In this document: positions 29,567 to 39,255 of the stretch, piece by piece
Position numbering within the stretch: the first letter of the stretch is position 1
How the letters are laid out: each line of letters starts with the position of its first letter
Source: Desulfofustis limnaeus
GTDB lineage: Bacteria > Desulfobacterota > Desulfobulbia > Desulfobulbales > Desulfocapsaceae
Assembly: GCF_023169885.1 (NCBI RefSeq)
Contig: NZ_AP025516.1
Coordinates: 3,203,501-3,267,500 of the forward strand
Length of the DNA: 64,000 nucleotides
Direction of reading: 5' to 3'
Notes under the pieces: model-generated
The model's database searches: none
Told to the model about the DNA's origin: nothing
What the model saw: only the letters and a program-made list of their open reading frames with translations
Made by a program: the position numbers and the translations under genes

Positions 29567-30850
29567 TCAGCGGGCCTGCAGTTCGTCATGGCCGACCCGG
29601 CCGTCGCAGATTGTCAAGACGGCTTTACCGGTCAAGGTCTGTCCGAGAAACGGGCTGTTGTGGCTCTTGCTCAGCACCGCCTCCTCCGTGTAGACGAAAC
29701 TGATGGTGGGGTTGATGACCGTCAGGTCGGCGGTCGCTCCCACGGCCAGGGTTCCCCCGGGGACCCCGAGGATTCGAGCCGGATTCACCGAGAGAAGTTC
29801 CACCAGGCGGCGCTCCGTCAGCCGGCCGCTGCGAACCAAGGCAAGGGTCAACGGTACCGCGGTTTCCAGACCGATGATCCCATTGGCGGCCAGATCGAAT
29901 TCGATATCTTTTTCCAGCACCGAGTGGGGAGCGTGGTCGGTGGCAATGGCGTCGAAGGTGCCGTCGCCGAGCGCCTCGATGATAACCCGCCGATCCGCCT
30001 CGCTGCGCAAGGGGGGATTCATTTTGGCGTTGGTGTTGTACCCCCGCACCGCCTCATCGGTAAGCGTGAAATAGTGGGGAGCCGTCTCCGCCGTCACTGG
30101 CACGCCCCGCTCCTTGGCCCGACGGATCAGATCGACACTGGCAGCGGTGCTGACATGAGCCAGGTGCATCCGGCAGCCGGTCAACTCAGCCAAGGCTATT
30201 TCACGGTAGACCATGATCGACTCGGCAGCGGCCGGAATACCGCGCAGGCCGAGCCGGGTGGAAACAAAGCCCTCGTGCATGCAGCCGTTACGGCTCAAGG
30301 CGGCGTCTTCGGAATGGGAAATCACCGGCAGACCGTGGCTGCCCGCATACTCCAGGGCCCGCCGCATCATCTGACTGTTCATCACCGGGTGGCCGTCGTC
30401 GGTGACGGCGACAATGCCCGCTTCCTTCATCTCCGCATATTCCGCCAGTTCCTCGCCGCGACTGCCCTTGCTCACGGCCCCCACCGGATAGACCCGGGCG
30501 GGGCAGGTCTCGGCGGTCTTGCGGATAAAGGTGGTGATCGAGCCGTTGTCGTTGACCGGCCGGGTATTGGGCATGCAGGCAACGGCGGTGAAGCCGCCGG
30601 CCGCCGCCGCCCTGGTGCCGGAGGCGATGGTCTCTTTGTATTCTTCGCCCGGCTCCCGCAAATGAACGTGCATATCGATTAAGCCGGGAACCACCCAACT
30701 CCCGGCAGCATCGTAGCGAATGGCGTCACCGGCATCGACAGAGCCGGGACTGACGATCCGATTGCCGCTGATCCAGATCTCGCCGGTTCCGTCACTATCG
30801 TTTATCGGATCGATGATTCTGCCATTGCGGATAATGATCACTGCGGTCAT
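29567..30850 (-). CDS. pyrC: Dihydroorotase
   Basis: A zinc amidohydrolase that cyclises carbamoyl-aspartate in pyrimidine synthesis. I place the start at ATG 30850 (427 residues, MTAVIIIRNGRI), one base after the pyrB stop and behind a GGGGGAAGG ribosome binding site; the frame stays open 12 codons further into pyrB. Metal ligands: HVHLREPG, HSEDAALS, HLAHVSTA and ATDHAPHS. The class I (multi-domain-type) dihydroorotase architecture is complete, including the C-terminal beta extension. Confidence 0.96.
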   Translation of the reverse strand: MTAVIIIRNGRIIDPINDSDGTGEIWISGNRIVSPGSVDAGDAIRYDAAGSWVVPGLIDMHVHLREPGEEYKETIASGTRAAAAGGFTAVACMPNTRPVNDNGSITTFIRKTAETCPARVYPVGAVSKGSRGEELAEYAEMKEAGIVAVTDDGHPVMNSQMMRRALEYAGSHGLPVISHSEDAALSRNGCMHEGFVSTRLGLRGIPAAAESIMVYREIALAELTGCRMHLAHVSTAASVDLIRRAKERGVPVTAETAPHYFTLTDEAVRGYNTNAKMNPPLRSEADRRVIIEALGDGTFDAIATDHAPHSVLEKDIEFDLAANGIIGLETAVPLTLALVRSGRLTERRLVELLSVNPARILGVPGGTLAVGATADLTVINPTISFVYTEEAVLSKSHNSPFLGQTLTGKAVLTICDGRVGHDELQAR

Positions 30851-30851
30851 C

Positions 30852-31817
30852 TCACCCTTCCCCCGGTTCCTGGTTGTCTTTTCCACTGCCGATCACCAGA
30901 TAGAGCAACGCCATCCGCACGGCCACGCCATTGGTCACCTGATCCAGTATCACCGACCAGGTGCCGTCGGCCACGTCGGGGCTCATTTCGACCCCCCGGT
31001 TGATCGGTCCCGGATGCATGACCAGCACATCGTCTTTCGCTCGTTCCAGTCGCCGCCGATTGATACCGTAACGAATCGCATATTCGCGCAGCGACGGGAT
31101 GAGCGGGTCCTGCTGACGTTCCTTCTGGATGCGCAGGGCCATTACCACGTCGGCTCCGGTTACCGCGTCTTCCACCGTAGCCGCAATCCGGGCACCCGTG
31201 GATTCAACCCCGTAAGGGATGAACGTCGCCGGGCCGGCCAGCCACACTTCAGCGCCGAGACGGGTGAAGCCGATGATATCGGAGCCGGCCACCCGAGAAT
31301 GGGAGATATCGCCGACAATGGCGATTTTGAGACCTTGCAAGCTCCCTTTGTGTTCCAGGATAGTCATGATGTCCAGCAGTCCCTGGCTCGGATGCTCGTG
31401 TGTTCCGTCCCCGGCATTGATGACCGGGCAGGCCACATGGCGAGCCAGCAGGTAGGGGGCCCCGGAGCTGGAATGGCGCAGCACGATGACGTCGGGATTC
31501 ATCGCTTCAATGTTGCGCGCCGTATCAATGATGGTCTCGCCTTTGGTCGTTGAACTGGTACTCGATGCAATATTGAAGGTGTCGGCACTCATCCGTTTGG
31601 CCGCTATTTCAAAAGACAGGCGAGTTCTGGTAGATGGTTCGAGGAACAGGTTGACGACGGTCTTGCCGCGCAACGTCGGGACTTTTTTGATCGAGCGATT
31701 GGATATTTCTTTGAAAGAGCGGGCCGTAGCGATGATAAACTCGATATCCTCACGGGACATCTGTTCGAGCCCAAAAATGTGCCTGTGTTTGAACACATGC
31801 GCCTGTAACTCGGTCAT
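30852..31817 (-). CDS. pyrB: Aspartate carbamoyltransferase catalytic subunit
   Basis: A 321-residue transferase making carbamoyl-aspartate. The carbamoyl-phosphate loop STRTR in [12 protein letters not shown] and HPSQ in [13 protein letters not shown] are intact, as is the late [11 protein letters not shown]. The pyrC start follows immediately. No pyrI regulatory subunit gene is adjacent. Upstream, a 121-bp gap separates it from lepB on the same strand. Confidence 0.97.
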   Translation of the reverse strand: MTELQAHVFKHRHIFGLEQMSREDIEFIIATARSFKEISNRSIKKVPTLRGKTVVNLFLEPSTRTRLSFEIAAKRMSADTFNIASSTSSTTKGETIIDTARNIEAMNPDVIVLRHSSSGAPYLLARHVACPVINAGDGTHEHPSQGLLDIMTILEHKGSLQGLKIAIVGDISHSRVAGSDIIGFTRLGAEVWLAGPATFIPYGVESTGARIAATVEDAVTGADVVMALRIQKERQQDPLIPSLREYAIRYGINRRRLERAKDDVLVMHPGPINRGVEMSPDVADGTWSVILDQVTNGVAVRMALLYLVIGSGKDNQEPGEG

Positions 31818-31938
31818 GATTCCCTCGTTTCGTACTGCGTCATCAGGGACCCTGATTGGTACGCTGCGATCATGTCCTACATTGTTCTCGATCGGTACGT
31901 ATGATCGTGGATCGGCGCCTGATCATTTGGCGACCGGC

Positions 31939-32583
31939 TCAACGGATGATGTCAGCCAACCGGTTCCATCTGATCGAAGCAACCCGGTCCAACGACAACA
32001 GCGGTTCGTCAATATCCCAGGACCAATAGATGATCATCGCTTTGCCCAGCACATCGTTCTCATCGACAAACCCCCAGAAACGGCTATCCGAACTGTTGTC
32101 CCGGTTATCTCCGAGGACAAAATACTTACCGGGGGGGACAACGATCGGCCCCAGGTTGTCCTTCGGACTGGCCTCGCCCGGCAACACCGCTGCCGAGGTG
32201 AAATGGGCATGAGGATCATCGACCTTCTGATCGTTTCGCCACAAGACCTTGTTCCGAAGTTCGATGGTGTCTCCGGGGAGACCGACCACTCGTTTAATAT
32301 AATCTGTGGAACGGTCGCGGGGAAAGCGGAAAACAATGATGTCACCGTGCTGCGGCTCCTTGATCGGAATTAGCACCGAACCGGCGAACGGCAGGCGAAT
32401 ACCGTAGATAAACTTGTTCACCAGCAGATGATCGCCAATCTGCAGAGTCGGCAACATGGAGCCAGAGGGAATTTTAAACGCCTGAACGATAAAAGTCCTG
32501 ATGAACAAGGCCAGTAAGACGGCAATCACGATTGCTTCGGTGTATTCCCTGACAGCTGATTTCTTCTTTTGTTCTCTGCTCAC
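31939..32583 (-). CDS. lepB: Signal peptidase I
   Basis: A 214-residue membrane-bound serine protease that removes signal peptides on the outer face of the inner membrane. One N-terminal anchor (AIVIAVLLALFIRTFIV), catalytic S42 in IPSGSMLPT, catalytic K97 in DYIKRVVGLPGD, and box E GDNRDNSSDSRFWGFV. The start is GTG with GAGGAAGAAG just upstream. First gene of a possible lepB-pyrB-pyrC unit, divergent from the pilus operon. Confidence 0.97.
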   Translation of the reverse strand: MSREQKKKSAVREYTEAIVIAVLLALFIRTFIVQAFKIPSGSMLPTLQIGDHLLVNKFIYGIRLPFAGSVLIPIKEPQHGDIIVFRFPRDRSTDYIKRVVGLPGDTIELRNKVLWRNDQKVDDPHAHFTSAAVLPGEASPKDNLGPIVVPPGKYFVLGDNRDNSSDSRFWGFVDENDVLGKAMIIYWSWDIDEPLLSLDRVASIRWNRLADIIR

Positions 32584-32973
32584 CTTCTTCCTCGAGATAA
32601 AGTGTCAATGGGGGTGCCTCTTCCACCCTGATTCCCCGGCAAAGCTACTTGAAAACCCGTTTTTATACAAGAAAGTTCACTGCCTGATCCTCCTCATCGC
32701 ACGCTTTTTCTTTATCGGCAAGGAGTTACGAAACATACCACATGCAGAGTGCAGATCACTTACAACAACCACATATGGTAGTAATCGAGTTTCGAAATGG
32801 TTATTAGATTAAATAACCCCCTGTTAAAAATAGGAAAAAGTTTGCAATTTTCTCCCCCTTTTGCTTGACAAACCATATTTTTTATGTCCTTAATGTAATT
32901 TAGTTGGAAGGTCTGCATTTTATTGGCTATTCCTCGACTCCAAACACTTGAATAGAGCATCTCGCTTGCGGAC
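32584..32973. other. AT-rich divergent intergenic region (lepB / pilM)
   Basis: This 390-bp region has no coding frame I believe. It is markedly AT-rich compared with its flanks. A TTGACA at 32865-32870 upstream of pilM is a candidate -35 element, but no good -10 lies at 17 bases. Promoters for lepB (minus) and the pilus operon (plus) should be here. I see no riboswitch or terminator. Confidence 0.5.
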
Positions 32974-34032
32974 ATGAAACTGCCGTTTTTCTCTTCAGAC
33001 GATCTCGTGGTCGGCGTCGACATTGGCTCGCATGCCGTCAAGGTATGCCAGCTCAAACGCACCGACAAGGCCTATACCGTGGTTGCCCTCGGAACGACCG
33101 TACTGCCGGAGGGGGCGGTCGATGACGGCACGCTCAACGAGCCGGAAGTAGTGGCGAGCGCCATAGCCGATCTGTTCAAGAACTTGAAGATCAAAAAGAA
33201 AAAGGTGGGGTTTTCCATCTCCGGGTATTCGGTCATCGTCAAGAAGATCAACTTGGCGGTCATGAGCGACGACCAGATGGAACAGCACATCTTGAGCGAG
33301 GCGGAACAATACATCCCCTTTGATATCAAGGACGTCTACCTCGATTTTCAGGACCTCAAGACCGGTACCCAGGAGAACGAGCGAACCGACGTCATGCTCG
33401 TTGCCGCCAAAAAAGATATTGTCGACGATTATCTGAAGATGCTCGAAACCATCGGCCTGCAGGCCACCATTGTCGATATCGACGGGTTTGCGCTGGAGAA
33501 TACCTACGAATACAATACCCCGAAAACGGGAAACGTGGCGCTCGTTGACATCGGCGCCGCAAAAATGAACATCAACATTCTCTCCGGCGGCGTTTCGGTG
33601 GTGGCCCGGGATATCGTTGTCGGCAGCCGCCAACTGACCGAACAGATCATGAATCAGCTCGACATCGAGTTCGAAGAGGCCGAAGGGATAAAACTGGGTT
33701 ATGTTCCAGCGGATGACAAGCAGGAAGACCTGGAACAGATCTTCACCTCGGTATGCACCCAATGGGTACTCGAAATCAAAAAGGCGATCGACCTCTACCA
33801 CTCCAACTATCCGGACGCCCCTTTGGAACGCCTGGTACTCAGCGGCGGCGGGGCGAAGGTCGCCGGCCTGACCGATTACCTGCACCGGGAAACCGGTTTG
33901 CCGGTGGAGTTATTCAATCCCTTTGTCAACATGCTGTCCAACAGCAAGAAGATCGATCCCGAATATCTACAAAGCGTCGGACCGGAGATGGCCATTGCTT
34001 CTGGCATCGCCATCAGGCCGTCGGTCGTCTAA
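32974..34032 (+). CDS. pilM: Type IV pilus assembly protein PilM
   Basis: A 352-residue actin-like ATPase that forms the cytoplasmic ring of the type IV pilus alignment complex and binds the PilN N-terminus. The phosphate-1 motif VGVDIGSHAVKVCQL and the later VALVDIGAAKMNINIL plus LSGGGAKVAGL define the fold. First gene of pilM-N-O-P and downstream secretin genes. Confidence 0.96.
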   Translation: MKLPFFSSDDLVVGVDIGSHAVKVCQLKRTDKAYTVVALGTTVLPEGAVDDGTLNEPEVVASAIADLFKNLKIKKKKVGFSISGYSVIVKKINLAVMSDDQMEQHILSEAEQYIPFDIKDVYLDFQDLKTGTQENERTDVMLVAAKKDIVDDYLKMLETIGLQATIVDIDGFALENTYEYNTPKTGNVALVDIGAAKMNINILSGGVSVVARDIVVGSRQLTEQIMNQLDIEFEEAEGIKLGYVPADDKQEDLEQIFTSVCTQWVLEIKKAIDLYHSNYPDAPLERLVLSGGGAKVAGLTDYLHRETGLPVELFNPFVNMLSNSKKIDPEYLQSVGPEMAIASGIAIRPSVV

Positions 34033-34057
34033 GGAGTCCTTTGCGTCCAGGTGAGCC

Positions 34058-34642
34058 ATGCTGAAAATCAACCTCCTTCCCATCCGGCAGCTGAAAAAAC
34101 GAGCCAAGGCCCGCAACCAGATTGTTGCCGCCTTGATCGCCTTTTGCGGCATCATCGTCCTGTTGGCCTTCGTTGGCATGCTGCAGGCGGCGCGCATCTC
34201 AAATCTCAACGACGAAATCCAGGCCCGGGAAAAAGAAAAGAAATCCTTTGACAAGGTGGTTCAGGAGCTTGCCGACCTGGAGAAAAAGCGTCTCGAACTC
34301 AATGAGAAAATTCGCATCATCAACCAGCTCAAAACCGATTCTTATCTTACCGTCCGCATACTCGATGAAGTGGCCAACCTGATCGACAACAATCGGATGT
34401 GGTTGACATCGTTAAGCCAGAGCGGCAGCAACCTCACGCTCTCCGGATACGCCATGGATAATGAAACCATTGCCCAATTCATGGACGAGTTGAAATTCAA
34501 CTCACCCTTTGTCAACAGCGTCAGCCTCAGCAACAGCTCTCAGGCTTCCGTGAGCGGTAAGGACTTGAAATCTTTTTCTTTGGTATGCAGCGTCAGTTTT
34601 CCGCAGCCTACCAAGGAAGTAGCTTCGGAAATGAGTAAATAG
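34058..34642 (+). CDS. pilN: Type IV pilus assembly protein PilN
   Basis: A 194-residue bitopic inner-membrane protein. The cytoplasmic INLLPIR motif at the N-terminus is the PilM-binding peptide. One membrane segment (about 24-43) is followed by a coiled coil (LNDEIQAREKEKKSFDKVVQ) and a ferredoxin-like periplasmic domain. It pairs with PilO. 25 bases after pilM. Confidence 0.95.
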   Translation: MLKINLLPIRQLKKRAKARNQIVAALIAFCGIIVLLAFVGMLQAARISNLNDEIQAREKEKKSFDKVVQELADLEKKRLELNEKIRIINQLKTDSYLTVRILDEVANLIDNNRMWLTSLSQSGSNLTLSGYAMDNETIAQFMDELKFNSPFVNSVSLSNSSQASVSGKDLKSFSLVCSVSFPQPTKEVASEMSK

Positions 34643-34676
34643 CAGCAATTAATCCAAGACTATCTATCCAACGCCC

Positions 34677-35303
34677 ATGATTATTAAGAACGATTCAAAA
34701 TTTGCCGCGTTTCTGGATAAAAAATACATTCCGCTTGATAACAAAGTAAAGATCGGGCTCGCTGTATTACTGATGCTTTTGCCAATCGCAGCTTTTTACT
34801 TTGTGTTTTATCAGCCCAATGCCGATACCATAGACAGACTTGAAAAACAGAGCGACAAGCTCGCCCAGGATATAAAAAACCTGCAGGAAAAAGAGCGAAA
34901 CAAACCAGTACTGCTGGCCGAAGTGGAAAAAATCGAGGAAGAATTCGAACAGGCCGCCCAAATGTTGCCGAAGGAACAAGAAATCCCCTCGCTCCTCAAA
35001 GACATCTCTGCCCTTGGTCAAAATGCCGGTCTCGATTTTCTTTCCTTTGTCCCTCGGCCGGAAACGCCCCGTGACTATTATAACGAGATTCCTGTCGACA
35101 TCACCATTCGCGGACCATACCACTCAGTCGGCTACTTTTTCGACCAGATCAGCAGGCTGGATCGAATTGTCAGCGTATCCAATATCAGCATGGGGTCACC
35201 CAAAAGGGTAACTGGCGAGATGCTGCTTGACTCAAAATGTCAGCTTATGACCTATCGCTTTACCAATGTGAAGATTTCTGACGATAAGAAAAAGAAGAAA
35301 TAA
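34677..35303 (+). CDS. pilO: Type IV pilus assembly protein PilO
   Basis: A 208-residue inner-membrane protein: short N-terminal cytoplasmic part, one membrane helix (about 25-43), coiled coil, and a periplasmic domain with YFFDQISRLDRIVSVSNI, typical of PilO. It heterodimerises with PilN and connects to PilP. The C-terminus ends in a run of lysines. Confidence 0.94.
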   Translation: MIIKNDSKFAAFLDKKYIPLDNKVKIGLAVLLMLLPIAAFYFVFYQPNADTIDRLEKQSDKLAQDIKNLQEKERNKPVLLAEVEKIEEEFEQAAQMLPKEQEIPSLLKDISALGQNAGLDFLSFVPRPETPRDYYNEIPVDITIRGPYHSVGYFFDQISRLDRIVSVSNISMGSPKRVTGEMLLDSKCQLMTYRFTNVKISDDKKKKK

Positions 35304-35352
35304 CGGATGAACACCGGTAGCAACCTTCACCATAATCAACTGCGCCACTGTT

Positions 35353-35880
35353 ATGACTCATAGAAACGGTATTATCCTTGCGTCCTCCCTATGGATACTG
35401 ATCCTGTTCACCGGCATCGGTACAGCCGCAGAACAAGCAGCTGGCTCAAGCGACTCAGCACAACCATCGCTGACGCCTGCTGCACCTTTGCAAATCAAAG
35501 CCTCCACTGAAACCTTCCACTATCAGCTTGAAGGTCGTTCCGATCCCTTTCTCCCCTTTATCACCGAACGATCCACAAGAAACGAAGACCCCAACGAAAT
35601 CATTGAGGAAGACCAGGTGCTCACCGGCATGCAGTTGTTTGAGCCGTCGCAACTCACCCTGGTAGCCCTGATGGCCACGGGAAAAGACAAATTCGCCATG
35701 GTCCAGGACTTTACCGGTAAAGGGTATATCATCAAGGAAGGCACAAGAATCGGCAGACGGGGAGAGGTTTCAGAAATCACCCCGAGTCGGGTAATCATCA
35801 AGGAATCGGCCAGAACCCGTAGCGGGCAGACTCTGACCAACACGATTGCCATGGTATTAAAGAAAGAGGGAGAAGAATAG
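35353..35880 (+). CDS. pilP: Type IV pilus assembly protein PilP
   Basis: A 175-residue exported protein. A signal peptide is followed by an unstructured stretch and the PilP beta domain (SDPFLPF, then LTLVALMATGKDKFAMVQDFTGKGYIIKEGTRIG). PilP normally links PilNO to the secretin. Many PilPs are lipoproteins, but here no lipobox cysteine follows the hydrophobic segment, so this one appears periplasmic or membrane-anchored. It ends 3 bases before the next gene. Confidence 0.9.
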   Translation: MTHRNGIILASSLWILILFTGIGTAAEQAAGSSDSAQPSLTPAAPLQIKASTETFHYQLEGRSDPFLPFITERSTRNEDPNEIIEEDQVLTGMQLFEPSQLTLVALMATGKDKFAMVQDFTGKGYIIKEGTRIGRRGEVSEITPSRVIIKESARTRSGQTLTNTIAMVLKKEGEE

Positions 35881-35883
35881 ACA

Positions 35884-37413
35884 ATGTGTACGAGGCTCAT
35901 CAAGACCTTACTGGCCCTTATCTGTATCTGCTGCTTCTCTCACCCACTTGCTGCCGCTGACACAGAAGGGAACCAGACCCAAGCGGGAAGCGCTTATCAG
36001 ATCATGGCGGTCAAACCGGAAATCAGCTCCGATTCCGTTTCACTTTTACTTGTCGGAGACACGGCACCCGCCTATACCGTTTCCGAACGTTTCGACCCCT
36101 ACCGATTGGTGGTCGATGTTGCTGAGGCCACTTTCAACAGCGAACTGAATCTCGAACAGCTGCTCCCCCCCAACGACCTTGCCAGGCTCCATCTGGCCAT
36201 CCTGAAAGATCAACAGCCGGCCATCACCCGGTTTGAATTTACTCTGGCCGACAATAGCACGTATGATGTACAGCGTGTAGACAACAATCTTCACATAAAG
36301 CTTGCTTTACAAGCTCCGCCCGTTGTCGCAGACGCCGATGGACAAGCGCAACCGAGCGAACCCTCCCAGGACGAGGTAGCGGCTTCGCTATTCGAAACTC
36401 CGAAAGCAGATACGAACGGGACGGTTAGCCCGGCTGAAAGTGGACAAAGCAACGACATCGAACGGCTGAAAGATAGTTTTTCCTTCTCAGGATACAGGAG
36501 TGAACGAATCAGTGTCGATTTTTATAAAATTGACCTCCATAATGTCTTTCGTCTTTTCCGGGAAATCTCGAGCATGAATATCATCGTTGACGAATCGGTC
36601 AACGGTTCCATCACTATCGCCCTTAATGACGTGCCATGGGAATTTGCCCTGGACGTGATTTTGAACCTGGCCGACCTGAAAAAGGAGGAGCGTTACAACA
36701 CCATCGTAATCTACCCCAAAGACAAAGAGTTTCTCTGGCCAGAGCGGGCCATGGACAACCTGAGTTTCGAAGCCGATGTTGAGGTTGTCCAGCAGGAAGC
36801 GCTCATCATCCAGGAATCTGCTAGCCAACCGGCAGAAATCATGCAGGCCAAGGAAATACTGGCACAGGCTCGCAACCTCGAACAAAAAGAGGATTTCGAA
36901 GAAGCCGTTCAGTTATACGAAAAGGCAGCCGAACTCTGGCCAGACAACGCCAAAATCGCCACCAAGCTTGCCAACCTGTACCTCGGTCGACTCAACATGA
37001 ATGCCAAGGCCCTGCACTTCGGGAAACTTGCCTTGGAAAAAGATCCTGAAAACACCAAAGCAGCCCTCTATTGCGCTATCAGTTCGGCCAACATGGATCG
37101 GTTACCGGAGGCTGTCGACTATTTCACTCAAAGCATCAGTGACGATCCTCCGTTGAAAGAAGCCTTGCTGAGCTATGCGGCATTCAGTGAAAACAATCAA
37201 CAGGAAGGCATCGCTCTCAAACTTCTCGACACCTACGCCAAGCACTACGGCGACACTCTGCATTCCATGCTGAGCAGGGCAAGGATCTTCGATAAACTTG
37301 GCGAGTATGAAAAAGCCACGGCCAATTACAAAGCGCTGCTCTCCGCCGGTTTTCAAATGCGGCCCGATTTGAAGGAGTACGTGGAGCAAAGGGTATCAGC
37401 GGGGATACGCTGA
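35884..37413 (+). CDS. AMIN-STN-TPR protein (PilQ N-terminal half fused to TPRs)
   Basis: A 509-residue exported protein. After the signal peptide comes an AMIN domain (about 38-135, PYRLVVDVAEATF), which binds peptidoglycan, then a secretin/TonB short N-terminal domain (about 207-285, ISVDFYKIDLHNVFRLFREI) as in PilQ. Instead of the secretin channel the C-terminal half is a tetratricopeptide array (AEIMQAKEILAQARNLEQKE, then three or four repeats). It sits where pilQ normally lies, and the true secretin is the next gene. It probably anchors the secretin complex to peptidoglycan. Confidence 0.85.
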   Translation: MCTRLIKTLLALICICCFSHPLAAADTEGNQTQAGSAYQIMAVKPEISSDSVSLLLVGDTAPAYTVSERFDPYRLVVDVAEATFNSELNLEQLLPPNDLARLHLAILKDQQPAITRFEFTLADNSTYDVQRVDNNLHIKLALQAPPVVADADGQAQPSEPSQDEVAASLFETPKADTNGTVSPAESGQSNDIERLKDSFSFSGYRSERISVDFYKIDLHNVFRLFREISSMNIIVDESVNGSITIALNDVPWEFALDVILNLADLKKEERYNTIVIYPKDKEFLWPERAMDNLSFEADVEVVQQEALIIQESASQPAEIMQAKEILAQARNLEQKEDFEEAVQLYEKAAELWPDNAKIATKLANLYLGRLNMNAKALHFGKLALEKDPENTKAALYCAISSANMDRLPEAVDYFTQSISDDPPLKEALLSYAAFSENNQQEGIALKLLDTYAKHYGDTLHSMLSRARIFDKLGEYEKATANYKALLSAGFQMRPDLKEYVEQRVSAGIR

Positions 37414-37479
37414 GTGAATATTTTGGATCAGTTCTATCGTAAATCAGTTTTGTCACCACTGTCGACGAGGTTCTCAAAC

Positions 37480-39198
37480 ATGAAGGCGACCAAAGGACTA
37501 CTTGTTCCCCTGGCAATTATGCTGTTTCTGCTCGCATCGTGCAGCTCCCGCCAAGATGCGGTGACCGAAACCGATGTTGCTGCCACACCTCCGGCCCCAG
37601 AGCAACAAGCGGCCCCTGAAGCCCAGCCCTCACTGGCCGGGCCGGGCAATCTGCCGGTAATGTATCAGTCACCGGCCTATATTGTCGGCTCCGAGGAGGA
37701 TGCAGAACTCGACTTGGGAAAAGATGCTACCTCAGTCAAAGTGGGGGCCACCATCAAATCCACCCGTGGCCCGCAACCGATGTGGGATATCCTCAAGCGG
37801 CTCGCCGCCCTGAAGAACATGAATGTCTCTTGGGCTAGTGATGTCGATCAGCAGGTTCTCGTCGATGTCGACATTAATGCCAATGACGATTTCTACGAAG
37901 CAATCGATAATTTGCTGCGTCAGGTGGACTATTTTCACGAAGTGCAAGGCAATACCATTGTCGTCAAGTACAAAGAGACTCGTCGATTTCGCATCGCCAT
38001 GCCCTTTGTTAAGTCTGATTACAAAACCGGCGTGGGTGGAAATCTACTCGGCAGCGACGATCTATCCAATAACGTTGATGGAACGATTGAACTCAAGGCT
38101 GATGGAAACACTTTTGACATCTGGGAAAACGTCCAAACCAATATGGACAAGATAATCGCCCTGTGGAGCACAACAGCGGTTACGGAAGGTGCGGATCAAA
38201 CCGGCCAACCAGCAGCGGCAGAGGCCCCTGCCAATGCCCCGGCCGATGAGGCGCAGGTCATGGCAACGCGGCAGATCTCATCAGGCGGCGTCACCTATCT
38301 TATTGACAAACCGGTGGGCATTATAACGGTAACGGCCCCTCGCCCCTTGCTTGACGAATTACAGAAATATTTCGACACGCTGACCTCCGAACTCTACAAG
38401 CAGATCGCCATAGAAGCCAAAATCATCGAAGTCCAACTTACCGATAATTCTTCAATCGGTATTAACTGGAATAACGTTTTGAAAAACTTCGACATTACGG
38501 GCACCGTCACCTTCGGCGATCCCAATAGGGGGGGGCAAGTGTGGCCATATGTCAGCTCAAATAACTCCAAGTTCGACGATGGCTTTGAGCACGGAAATAT
38601 TTACGACCCCACTCGATTTATTTCAAAACTTGTAATCAATCCCGCAAATTTCGACATTTTCCTGAATGCCCTTGAAACGCAAGGGGACACCCAAGTGTTG
38701 TCCAATCCTAAAATCAGCGTCCTGAACGGTCAACCGGCTTTAATAACCGTTGGCCGGAATGTCACTTACATCGAGAGCGTGGATGCTGACTTAGACAGCG
38801 AGACCGGTATCATAACCTATTCGACCGAAACCGAGCGTATTCTTTCCGGCATCGGCATGGTGCTCACGGCAACCATTCTGGACGACCGGGAGATCATCAT
38901 GAATCTCGTACCGATCACGTCCGAGCTTCTGGAACCAATAGAATACAAAGAATTCGGTACGTTGGGAACCCAGATAGGTCTACCGGTAGTCAATGTTCGA
39001 GAGATGAGCACGACGGTACGGGTGAAAGACAATGAAATGTTGGTCATTGGCGGGTTGATCAGTGATACCAAGGACACCGATAGTAACTTCTTCCCATTAC
39101 TCGGCAAGGTCCCGGTTCTACGCTATCTGTTTGGCTACGAGGAAAAAGTTAACGAGAAGCGTGAGCTGATAATCCTATTGAAACCGCGAATCATTTAA
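37480..39198 (+). CDS. Type IV pilus/MSHA-type secretin lipoprotein (PilQ/MshL)
   Basis: The outer-membrane channel for the pilus. I place the start at ATG 37480 (572 residues) because GAGG lies 9 bases upstream and the lipoprotein signal peptide LAIMLFLLASC begins there; the frame is open from a GTG at 37414. Residues about 95-190 are STN/secretin-N-like (SWASDVDQQVLVDVDINAND). The C-terminal secretin domain has VLSNPKISVLNGQPALITVG, the beta-lip segment and the end motif VPVLRYLFGYEEKVNEKRELIILLKPRII. Lipidation and domain order match MshL more than PilQ. Confidence 0.92.
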   Translation: MKATKGLLVPLAIMLFLLASCSSRQDAVTETDVAATPPAPEQQAAPEAQPSLAGPGNLPVMYQSPAYIVGSEEDAELDLGKDATSVKVGATIKSTRGPQPMWDILKRLAALKNMNVSWASDVDQQVLVDVDINANDDFYEAIDNLLRQVDYFHEVQGNTIVVKYKETRRFRIAMPFVKSDYKTGVGGNLLGSDDLSNNVDGTIELKADGNTFDIWENVQTNMDKIIALWSTTAVTEGADQTGQPAAAEAPANAPADEAQVMATRQISSGGVTYLIDKPVGIITVTAPRPLLDELQKYFDTLTSELYKQIAIEAKIIEVQLTDNSSIGINWNNVLKNFDITGTVTFGDPNRGGQVWPYVSSNNSKFDDGFEHGNIYDPTRFISKLVINPANFDIFLNALETQGDTQVLSNPKISVLNGQPALITVGRNVTYIESVDADLDSETGIITYSTETERILSGIGMVLTATILDDREIIMNLVPITSELLEPIEYKEFGTLGTQIGLPVVNVREMSTTVRVKDNEMLVIGGLISDTKDTDSNFFPLLGKVPVLRYLFGYEEKVNEKRELIILLKPRII

Positions 39199-39255
39199 GT
39201 TGCAAAACTATAGTTTTCGAGGTCATCATTTCATCATTAAGGCAGGGAGATTATC

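Noticed and set aside
29588-30682. 364-codon frame opposite pyrC
   Set aside because: Antisense shadow of an unambiguous dihydroorotase gene.
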